Assembly (NCBI RefSeq): GCF_052103615.1
Contig: NZ_JBQEKA010000105.1
Coordinates: 1 to 10,548, forward strand
Direction: 5' to 3'
DNA: 10,548 nucleotides
Source of the DNA: Kerstersia sp052103615
GTDB lineage: Bacteria; Pseudomonadota; Gammaproteobacteria; Burkholderiales; Burkholderiaceae_B
The notes below the pieces were generated by a model, which was not told the origin of the DNA, did no database searches, and saw nothing but the letters and a program-made list of their open reading frames with translations. This document shows, piece by piece, positions 4,079 through 9,556 of the stretch (positions within the stretch are counted from its first letter, which is position 1; each line of letters starts with the position of its first letter). Made by a program: the position numbers and the translations under genes.

Positions 4079-6676
4079 GTGCGCGTATGGATGCTGGCAT
4101 TCGTGATGGGTTGCTGCGTGCTGCAGCGCCTGCCGCAGTTACCCGATGCCGTTTGGCGGCATATGGCGCTTGCTGCTGCCGTACTGTGCCCGGCCGTGCC
4201 GTGGTTGCTGACGCGGTGGAGGGCCTGGCGCGGTTATCGCTTGCTGGCGGCGGGCTGCATGCTGGCATCAGGCGGTTTGCTGGGGCTGACCTGGGCGGCC
4301 TGGCAAGCGCAATGGCGCCTGGAAGACCGCCTGGCTGCCGGGAATGTTGATGAAGTCAGCCGGGTGGTCATGCGGGTGGCAGGCTTGCCGCAGCGCACTG
4401 AACGCGGCTGGCGTTTTGAGGCAGATATCCTGGAGGCGCGGCCTGCCGGCGTGCCTGGGCATATACAGGTGTCATGGCAGGCGCCGGGGCTGGCGTACGG
4501 CGCAGCGGCCCTGTCCGAGGCTGCCTTGGCGGCGCGTTTGCCGGAACCGGTGCCGGGTCAGGTCTGGCGTGCGGCCATGGTGTTGCGGCCGCCTGCGGGA
4601 ACGCGCAATCCCTTTTTATTCGATTACGAAGGTTTGATGTTCGCCCGCGGAGTCAGGGCGCTGGGCAGCGTGCGCGGGACACCCGTTCGGCTTGATGATT
4701 ACCCTGTCGAGACGCCACTGGCCGTGGACATCGAGCGCTTGCGGCAGTATCTGCGCGGGCAGATGCAGCGGGATCTTGCGCAGGCGCGCTATGGCCCGGT
4801 CATGGTGGCGCTGGCGCTGGGGGACCAGGCCGGGGTGGATGCGCAGGACTGGCGCATCTTCAATGGCTCGGGTATTACCCATCTGGTATCCATCAGCGGG
4901 TCGCATGTCACTTTGCTGGCGGGCATGGCGGCCTGGCTGGCGATGCGGCTGTGGCGGCGGGGGCGCTGGCGTGGCCGGGGGCTGGCCGAACGCTGGCCGG
5001 CGCAGCAGGTTGGCGCGCTGGTGGCCTTGGCTTTGGCGGGCGCTTATTGCCTGCTGGCGGGTTGGGGCGTGCCGGCAAGGCGGACATTTTTCATGCTGGC
5101 TGTGACCCTGGGCGCCTTGCTGCTGCGCTTGCCCTTGTCCGGTGCCCATGTGCTGGGCTTGGCGGCCTTGGCTGTGGTGGTGCTGGATCCCTGGGCCGTG
5201 CTCGCGGCGGGGTTCTGGCTTTCCTTTGCTGCTGTCATGGTACTGATGGCCTGCGTGGCGGCCCCGCGTGACAGACGAGACAGGCATGACAAAGGCCGGG
5301 GAGTAGTGCAGCAGCGTTGGCAACAGCATTGGCAGCAACTTTGGCAGCGGTATTGGCCTGCGGCGCGCGGCGCGGCGGCATTGCAATGGGCGGTGACGCT
5401 GGCCTTGATGCCCGCATTGGCGCTGTTGTTCCAGCAACTGCCGCTGCTTTCGCCGCTGGCCAACGCGCTGGCAATCCCGGTGGTCGGCGTGGTGGTGACG
5501 CCTTTGGTGGTGCTCTCTGCCGTGTGTTATCTGGTGCCGGGTCTGGCGGGGGCGGCATCCTACGGTGTGCTGGCAGCGCATGCCGTGTTTGAGGCGATGA
5601 TGTGGCCGATACAGGCGATGGGGCGGCAGTCCTGGGCTTTGCTGAATGTGGCAGCGCCTGCAAGCGGATGGCTGCTGCTGGCTTTTTTCGGGGTGTGGTG
5701 GGCCTTGCGCCCGCCCGGTTGGCCGTTGCGCTTTGCCGGCTGGCTGCTGATGTTGCCTGCCTTGGGCGGTGCGCATGCGCGGCTGGCGCAGGGCGAATGG
5801 CGCATCAGCGCCATTGACGTCGGGCAGGGAAGTGCCATTCTGGTGGAAACAGCCAGTGGCGCAACTCTCTTCGATACGGGGGTGCGCTATGGCCCGCAAG
5901 CTGATGCGGGCGAACGGATTGTCTGGCCCTATATACGCGCGCAGGGCTGGCGCCAGCTGGAAGAACTGGTGGTATCGCATGCCGATATCGACCACGCTGG
6001 CGGCGTGCTGAGTGTGCTGGGCGCATTGCCTGTCAGGCGCAGTTATGCATCGTTTGATTTGCAGGCCTTTTTGCGCCGTGAGGCGCGCCTGGGGCGCGGC
6101 ACGCTGGATCCGGCCAGGCAGCCCGGCGCTTTTTCCTTGTGTGCCGAGGGGCAGGGCTGGCAGCGCGATGGGGTGTCTTTCCGGTTTGCGCACCCCCCGC
6201 CGCCAGCGGGCATGGCCTGGTGGCGTGGCGGGAATGCCGATAGCTGCGTTCTGAAAATAACGGGGGCGTATCACACGGCGTTGCTGACCGGCGATATCGG
6301 CGCGGCCCAGGAAAGGCAATTGCTGGAAAAAGGCGAGGCGGCGGCGGATTGGGTGGCAGCCGCGCACCATGGTTCTGCGACATCGTCGGATGCGGCTTTT
6401 GTGCGGGCCAGCGGCGCGCGTCATGTGGTGGCGCAAATGGGCGCCTGGAACCGCTACCGCCACCCGCATCCGGCTGTCGCGCAGCGCTGGCGGGAGGCTG
6501 GTGCCATGTTCTGGCGCTCGGATCAGCATGGCGCCGTGGTGGCGCATTCCCGGGCGGATGGCCTGTCGGTTCAGGCGGAACGGCAGGCAGCCCGCCGTTA
6601 TTGGCAGGAGCCAGCGGCTGCGGCGTTTGACGGGCATGCGCCTGCGCGTGCGGTGCCGGCGGATCCGGCCAGATAG
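4079..6676 (+). CDS. comEC: DNA internalization protein, ComEC/Rec2 family
   Basis: An inner-membrane channel protein that carries one strand of transforming DNA into the cytoplasm. From GTG at 4079 it has 865 residues. Order: N-terminal helices (to about residue 75); a DUF4131/OB-like segment (about 80-190); the multi-helix Competence domain (about 230-540) with HLVSISGSH (268-276); and a C-terminal metallo-beta-lactamase-like domain from about 577. That domain shows DVGQGSAIL (580-588), D599 in LFDTG, HADIDHAGG (634-642), D739 in LLTGDIG and HHGS (763-766). The putative nuclease metal site therefore looks intact, and there is no frameshift. A run QQRWQQHWQQLWQRYW (411-426) comes from a 12-base tandem repeat. 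Possible starts are TTG 4037, ATG 4073, GTG 4079 and ATG 4091; I prefer 4079 on Shine-Dalgarno spacing. ComEC is common in bacteria never shown to be competent, so function in uptake is inferred. Confidence 0.93.
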   Translation: MRVWMLAFVMGCCVLQRLPQLPDAVWRHMALAAAVLCPAVPWLLTRWRAWRGYRLLAAGCMLASGGLLGLTWAAWQAQWRLEDRLAAGNVDEVSRVVMRVAGLPQRTERGWRFEADILEARPAGVPGHIQVSWQAPGLAYGAAALSEAALAARLPEPVPGQVWRAAMVLRPPAGTRNPFLFDYEGLMFARGVRALGSVRGTPVRLDDYPVETPLAVDIERLRQYLRGQMQRDLAQARYGPVMVALALGDQAGVDAQDWRIFNGSGITHLVSISGSHVTLLAGMAAWLAMRLWRRGRWRGRGLAERWPAQQVGALVALALAGAYCLLAGWGVPARRTFFMLAVTLGALLLRLPLSGAHVLGLAALAVVVLDPWAVLAAGFWLSFAAVMVLMACVAAPRDRRDRHDKGRGVVQQRWQQHWQQLWQRYWPAARGAAALQWAVTLALMPALALLFQQLPLLSPLANALAIPVVGVVVTPLVVLSAVCYLVPGLAGAASYGVLAAHAVFEAMMWPIQAMGRQSWALLNVAAPASGWLLLAFFGVWWALRPPGWPLRFAGWLLMLPALGGAHARLAQGEWRISAIDVGQGSAILVETASGATLFDTGVRYGPQADAGERIVWPYIRAQGWRQLEELVVSHADIDHAGGVLSVLGALPVRRSYASFDLQAFLRREARLGRGTLDPARQPGAFSLCAEGQGWQRDGVSFRFAHPPPPAGMAWWRGGNADSCVLKITGAYHTALLTGDIGAAQERQLLEKGEAAADWVAAAHHGSATSSDAAFVRASGARHVVAQMGAWNRYRHPHPAVAQRWREAGAMFWRSDQHGAVVAHSRADGLSVQAERQAARRYWQEPAAAAFDGHAPARAVPADPAR
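5309..5356 (+). repeat. Four tandem 12-base units encoding QQxW in comEC
   Basis: Four consecutive degenerate 12-mers (CAGCAGCGTTGG, CAACAGCATTGG, CAGCAACTTTGG, CAGCGGTATTGG) encode QQRW, QQHW, QQLW and QRYW, residues 411-426 of ComEC. They follow a basic, charged stretch (RDRRDRHDKGR) and precede the next hydrophobic segment, so they lie in a loop between helices. The units differ mostly at third positions and at codon three, consistent with an old duplication kept in frame. Confidence 0.8.
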
Positions 6677-6700
6677 GCCTGGGAATGGCAAAGGGGGTGT

Positions 6701-6777
6701 GGCCGGCAGGCTTTTGCGCTATTGTTTGAAGCTAGCGTTAGCTGTTTTTTCGCCTGCGTTCATGTTGTTTGCCGGCC
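6701..6777 (+). other. 8-base inverted repeat enclosing the comEC-hydrolase spacer
   Basis: GGCCGGCA (6701-6708) and TGCCGGCC (6770-6777) are perfect inverted copies 61 bases apart. They enclose a smaller hairpin with a T-run at 6730-6750. GGCCGGC-type palindromes are frequent by chance in GC-rich DNA, so the pairing is only suggestive. Confidence 0.3.
6730..6750 (+). terminator. Possible intrinsic terminator after comEC
   Basis: AGCTA (6730-6734) and TAGCT (6739-6743) form a five-base-pair stem with loop GCGT, followed by G and six T residues (6745-6750). This has the hairpin-plus-U-tract layout of a rho-independent terminator, but the stem is short and AT-rich, so it may be weak. It lies 54 bases after the comEC stop and 46 bases before the hydrolase start, so it would partly separate the two transcription units. 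Confidence 0.4.
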
Positions 6778-6784
6778 TTGCCAA

Positions 6785-6790
6785 CAGGAG
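6785..6790 (+). promoter_or_regulatory. Shine-Dalgarno deciding the hydrolase start
   Basis: CAGGAG lies six bases before ATG at 6797. The reading frame is open back to 6722, but that upstream part (cysteine- and valine-rich, with no family similarity I recognise) overlaps the hairpin and T-run, so 6797 is the likely start. Confidence 0.7.
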
Positions 6791-6796
6791 TCAGCC

Positions 6797-7738
6797 ATGT
6801 CCCATCCGCGTTTGGAAAGTGTTGTCTGTGCCAGCCCGGCGGGCATGCACCGGATGGCCTATTGGGAATGGGGTGATCCCGCCAACACCGATGTGGTGTT
6901 GTGTGTGCATGGCCTGACCCGCAATGGTCGTGATTTTGATGCGCTGGCCCGGGCGCTGGCCAACGATTTTCGTGTGGTCTGCCCGGATATCGCTGGCCGG
7001 GGCGAGTCGGATTGGCTGGCCAATCCCGTGTTCTATTCCGTGCCCCAGTATGTGGCGGACATCACGACTTTGTTTGCGCGTATCCGCGCCCGGCGCCTGG
7101 CCTGGGTCGGGACATCCATGGGCGGGCTGATCGGCATGGCCTTTGCGGGGGCGCTGGCGGCCGCCAGGCGCACACCAGGCAAGGGCCCGGGCGCCGCGGC
7201 CAAAGCAGCGGCTTTGCCCGTGTTGTCGGGGATGGTGCTCAATGATGTCGGGCCGCATATCGGCACGGCTGGCCTCATGCGTATTGGCTCCTATGTGGCG
7301 CGGCGCCACACCTTCAGCAGTTTTGAGGAAGCCGTGGCGGAAATGAAGGCGATTGCGGCGCCGTATGGCGAACATAGCGAGGCGCAGTGGCGGGAACTGG
7401 CGCGCCATATTTATATTCAGCAGGACGGCGCCTGGGTGCCGAATTATGATCCGGCCATTGCCGTCGGGCTGGCGCCTCATGACGGGATGAGCCAGGCGGC
7501 CGCCGAGCAAATGCTGTGGCAATGCTATGAAACGATGGATGGCCCGGTACAAATTTTGCGTGGCGCTGATTCCGATATTCTGGTGCCAGCCACGCTGGAA
7601 GCCATGTTGGCGGCGCGCAGTGACGCCCGGGCCGTGGAGTTTCAGGGGGTGGGGCATGCGCCTTCGCTATTGCATGATACGCAGATTGCCAGTGTCGCCG
7701 CGTTCTTGCGGCATGCCGTTCTAAAATGGCCGCTATGA
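6797..7738 (+). CDS. Alpha/beta hydrolase of unknown substrate
   Basis: A 313-residue cytoplasmic alpha/beta-hydrolase-fold protein with no signal peptide. The oxyanion region is VHGLTRNGRDF from V37 (HG at 38-39). The nucleophile elbow is GTSMGG with Ser107. The acid is probably D260 in GADSDIL and the base H287 in GVGHAPS, so the triad looks complete. The block VLNDVGPHI (about 148-156) is typical of a Burkholderiales hydrolase group often labelled simply hydrolase or enol-lactonase-like; the true substrate is not known. Residues about 121-145 form an Ala/Gly/Lys-rich stretch (AAARRTPGKGPGAAAKAAA) just after the elbow, where relatives are shorter, probably a surface loop. The stop overlaps the next gene in an ATGA junction at 7735-7738, so the PHP gene is probably translationally coupled. 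The start at 6797 rests on CAGGAG at 6785-6790. Confidence 0.85.
   Translation: MSHPRLESVVCASPAGMHRMAYWEWGDPANTDVVLCVHGLTRNGRDFDALARALANDFRVVCPDIAGRGESDWLANPVFYSVPQYVADITTLFARIRARRLAWVGTSMGGLIGMAFAGALAAARRTPGKGPGAAAKAAALPVLSGMVLNDVGPHIGTAGLMRIGSYVARRHTFSSFEEAVAEMKAIAAPYGEHSEAQWRELARHIYIQQDGAWVPNYDPAIAVGLAPHDGMSQAAAEQMLWQCYETMDGPVQILRGADSDILVPATLEAMLAARSDARAVEFQGVGHAPSLLHDTQIASVAAFLRHAVLKWPL
7722..7727 (+). promoter_or_regulatory. Candidate -10 box before the PHP gene
   Basis: TAAAAT lies seven bases before the ATG at 7735, inside the 3' end of the hydrolase gene. The sequence TAAAATGGC-N4-ATG is the same as at the lolC start (952-967). No convincing -35 hexamer lies 16-18 bases upstream. If active it would give a leaderless transcript for the PHP gene; otherwise the gene relies on read-through and the ATGA overlap. 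Confidence 0.35.
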
Positions 7739-8628
7739 ATAAAGACCGACCCCCAGGCATCTCGCCCGCCAGTTTCCCGTTGCGTGACGGCGGCAAGGCA
7801 TGTTTCGATCTGCACTGCCATTCCCTGGCTTCGGACGGCGCGCTGGCGCCTGCCGCGGTCGCCCGCCGCGCTGCCGCCAATGGTGTGCAGGTCTGGTCCT
7901 TGACGGATCACGACGAGTTGTGCGGGCTGGAAGAAGCGGAAAGCGCAGCGCTGGAACTGGGCATGTGCTTTATCAATGGCGTGGAAATTTCCGTGACCTG
8001 GGCCGGGCATACCGTGCATATTGTTGGCCTGGGCTTTGACCGCAGCCATCCTGTCATGGTGCAGGGGCTGGAGGAGATTCGGCGCGATCGCAGCGAGCGG
8101 GCAGAGCGCATTGGCCGGCGTTTCGCCGAGTTGGGCATAGAAGGCACCTATGCAGGCGCCTTGGCGCTGGCCGGGAATGAAAACCTGCTGAGCCGCACCC
8201 ATTTTGCCCGGTATCTTTGGCAGGCAGGCCATGTGGCAACGGTACAGGAAGCCTTTGACCTGTATTTGCGGGATGAGGGGCCAGCGCAGGTGCCCATGAA
8301 GTGGGCCACGCTGGAGGACGCCGTATCCTGGATTCTGGCAGCCGGGGGCGTGGCGGTCATCGCCCATCCGGGGCGCTACCGCTATACCCCGGTGCAGTTT
8401 GACGGATTGTTTTCAACATTCCGCGATCTCGGCGGCACAGCCATCGAAGTGGTGACGGGCAGCCACCGCCCGGAACAGTACGCCCAATATGAGTCTGTGG
8501 CGCGTTATTACGGTTTTCGCGCTTCCTGCGGTTCTGACTTTCACAGTAAGGCGGAAAGCCGCGCGGATCTGGGCAGCCTGCCCCCGTTACCGGCCAGCCT
8601 GACGCCCGTGTGGCAGGGTTGGTTCTAG
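7735..8628 (+). CDS. PHP-domain phosphoesterase, Rnm/YciV type (5'-3' exoribonuclease or pAp phosphatase)
   Basis: A 297-residue PHP (polymerase and histidinol phosphatase) domain enzyme. The E. coli homologue YciV (Rnm) is a 5'-3' exoribonuclease that trims rRNA 5' ends; a Chromobacterium relative hydrolyses the 3'-phosphate of nucleoside 3',5'-bisphosphates. Both are known family roles, and the choice here is inferred. Metal-site motifs are complete: H27 and H29 in FDLHCHS, D58, H59 and D60 in TDHDE, E84 in NGVEIS, H92/H95 in GHTVHIVG, H156 in SRTHFAR, H201 in AHPGRYR, and D258/H260 in GSDFH. SRTHFAR and AHPGRY are, as recalled, typical of this subfamily. The start at 7735 gives the ATGA overlap with the hydrolase stop; an in-frame ATG at 7726 would add three residues (MAA). 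No Shine-Dalgarno is evident for either. A 159-base repeat-containing gap follows before greB. Confidence 0.88.
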   Translation: MNKDRPPGISPASFPLRDGGKACFDLHCHSLASDGALAPAAVARRAAANGVQVWSLTDHDELCGLEEAESAALELGMCFINGVEISVTWAGHTVHIVGLGFDRSHPVMVQGLEEIRRDRSERAERIGRRFAELGIEGTYAGALALAGNENLLSRTHFARYLWQAGHVATVQEAFDLYLRDEGPAQVPMKWATLEDAVSWILAAGGVAVIAHPGRYRYTPVQFDGLFSTFRDLGGTAIEVVTGSHRPEQYAQYESVARYYGFRASCGSDFHSKAESRADLGSLPPLPASLTPVWQGWF

Positions 8629-8678
8629 GCCCGTGGCAGGGGCGGTGCTGAGGGCCGCCTGGCGCGGCAGTATGGCTT

Positions 8679-8727
8679 CGGTGTTGTCCCGGTGTTGTCC
8701 CGGTATAGCCCAGGTACCTGGTACCTG
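8679..8727 (+). repeat. Tandem 11-mer and GGTACCT repeats upstream of greB
   Basis: CGGTGTTGTCC occurs twice in a row (8679-8689 and 8690-8700), and a degenerate third start, CGGTATAGCC, follows at 8701. Next comes the 12-base perfect palindrome CCAGGTACCTGG (8710-8721), and the 7-mer GGTACCT is itself tandemly doubled (8713-8719, 8720-8726). The cluster lies 60-110 bases before greB and could be an operator, or simply slippage products. Confidence 0.6.
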
Positions 8728-8728
8728 G

Positions 8729-8744
8729 CATTGCTCCGGCAATG
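8729..8744 (+). other. Small hairpin upstream of greB
   Basis: CATTGC (8729-8734) and GCAATG (8739-8744) form a perfect six-base-pair stem with loop TCCG. No T-run follows. With the palindrome just upstream it makes the greB 5' region unusually structured. Confidence 0.4.
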
Positions 8745-8765
8745 TGCTGGCCGCAGGGAGTCTGC

Positions 8766-8795
8766 ATGAATAACAGAAGGGTGGGAAATGAATAA
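8766..8795 (+). CDS. Possible nine-codon upstream ORF overlapping greB start
   Basis: ATG at 8766 opens a nine-codon frame, MNNRRVGNE, ending at TAA 8793-8795, eight bases into greB in another frame. It has a better ribosome-binding site (AGGGAG at 8755-8760, five bases from ATG) than greB itself. It contains adjacent AGA and AGG codons, usually rare in GC-rich genomes. No homology can be judged at this length. It may be a regulatory leader ORF, a translational coupler, or chance. Confidence 0.3.
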   Translation: MNNRRVGNE

Positions 8796-9339
8796 GGCTT
8801 TCGTCAAGGAAACGGATCGCGACGATGACGATGAACTGCCGGAAGCGCAGGCGCTGCCGTCCGGTTCGCGTAATTACATGACGCCGCAGGGCTTTCAGGC
8901 CATGCGGGATGAGTTGGCGCACTTGATGACGGTGGAACGCCCGGAAATCGTCTCCATCGTATCCTGGGCGGCATCCAACGGCGACCGTTCCGAAAACGGG
9001 GATTATTTATATGGCAAGAAACGCTTGCGCGAGATAGACCGGCGCATGCGTTTTCTGACCAAGCGGCTGGAAATTGCCGAGGTTGTTGACCCTGCGCTGC
9101 AGCCTAACCGGGATCAGGTCTTTTTCGGCGCGACCGTGACATACGAGAATCAGGAAGGCGAAAGCCAAACCGTCACGATTGTGGGTGTTGACGAAGCCGA
9201 ACCGCTGGCCGGGCGCATCAGCTGGATTTCGCCTGTGGCCCGCGCGCTGATCAAGGCACGTGAAGGGGACACCATTGTGCTGCGCACGCCTGGCGGTATC
9301 CAGGAACTGGATATCGTTGAGGTTTCCTACCCTGAATAA
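8788..9339 (+). CDS. greB: Transcription elongation factor GreB
   Basis: GreB enters the RNA polymerase secondary channel and stimulates cleavage of the 3' end of backtracked RNA. The 183 residues include an acidic N-terminal extension (DRDDDDELPEA, 10-20), a long antiparallel coiled coil (about 34-97) and a C-terminal FKBP-like domain (about 105-183). The coiled-coil tip carries the acidic residues of the cleavage site in NGDRSENGDY (64-73), with D66 and E69 matching the family's catalytic pair. The opening MNKAFVKE and the block NYMTPQGF are typical of betaproteobacterial GreB and favour it over GreA, which lacks the acidic extension. ATG at 8788 has only AAGGGTGGG upstream as ribosome-binding site and overlaps a possible nine-codon leader ORF. 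Downstream, 217 bases of structured spacer separate it from purL. Confidence 0.95.
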   Translation: MNKAFVKETDRDDDDELPEAQALPSGSRNYMTPQGFQAMRDELAHLMTVERPEIVSIVSWAASNGDRSENGDYLYGKKRLREIDRRMRFLTKRLEIAEVVDPALQPNRDQVFFGATVTYENQEGESQTVTIVGVDEAEPLAGRISWISPVARALIKAREGDTIVLRTPGGIQELDIVEVSYPE

Positions 9340-9357
9340 GCCCGCGCCGCATCGGGC
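9340..9357 (+). other. Weak hairpin after greB
   Basis: GCCCG (9340-9344) and CGGGC (9353-9357) form a five-base-pair GC stem with an eight-base loop directly after the greB stop. No T-run follows, so it is at best a weak or Rho-assisted end signal. Confidence 0.3.
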
Positions 9358-9380
9358 ATGAGCCTGTGCGTGGCGTTTCT

Positions 9381-9418
9381 GTCCCGGTTCCTGCTGCCAT
9401 ATGCTTACCGGGCGGGAC
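9381..9418 (+). other. Two mutually exclusive stems between greB and purL
   Basis: CCCGGT (9383-9388) can pair with ACCGGG (9407-9412), and GTCCCG (9381-9386) can pair with CGGGAC (9413-9418). The 5' arms overlap, so only one stem forms at a time. No T-run follows. This may be the end of the greB transcript or an operator dyad just before the TAAAAT box. Confidence 0.35.
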
Positions 9419-9425
9419 ACTGGGT

Positions 9426-9431
9426 TAAAAT
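9426..9431 (+). promoter_or_regulatory. Candidate purL promoter -10 box
   Basis: TAAAAT at 9426-9431 is the most AT-rich hexamer in the spacer and a good -10 match. TGCTTA at 9402-9407 is a poor -35 candidate at 18 bases. A start near 9438 would give a leader of about 120 bases before the purL GTG, containing the hairpin at 9455-9488. Confidence 0.4.
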
Positions 9432-9454
9432 CGAAAACTTGATTCATCTGGCCT

Positions 9455-9488
9455 GCCGGGGCTGACGGGTGTTTTGCCTGTCACCGGC
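9455..9488 (+). promoter_or_regulatory. Strong stem-loop in the purL leader
   Basis: GCCGG (9455-9459) pairs with CCGGC (9484-9488), and TGACGGG (9463-9469) pairs with CCTGTCA (9477-9483, one G-U pair). Bases 9460-9462 are bulged and the loop is TGTTTTG. The twelve-pair stem is the strongest structure I see in the spacer. No T-run follows, so it is not a plain terminator. It starts about 17 bases after the likely transcription start and ends 68 bases before the purL GTG. Confidence 0.45.
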
Positions 9489-9556
9489 GAGCTGGCTATC
9501 CTGGGCCTGCCTGGTCCGGCCATTCCCTCCTCTTTTGCCCGAGCGCGTATTTCCCC

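Noticed and set aside
4616..6691. 691-residue open frame antisense to comEC
   Set aside because: ComEC on the plus strand has complete domains and motifs. The minus frame is rich in Arg, His, Gln and Pro without recognisable domains, as expected of a GC-rich antisense shadow.
6722..6796. 25-residue N-terminal extension of the hydrolase
   Set aside because: It overlaps a hairpin with T-run, has no Shine-Dalgarno and is unlike the family. CAGGAG before 6797 fixes the start.
6791..7657. 288-residue minus-strand frame over the hydrolase
   Set aside because: It is opposite a gene with a complete catalytic triad, and its His/Arg-rich composition is typical of antisense frames.
8679..8700. Possible CRISPR-like or VNTR array
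   Set aside because: There are only two full 11-base units without spacers, far short of a CRISPR array; I kept it as a tandem repeat only.
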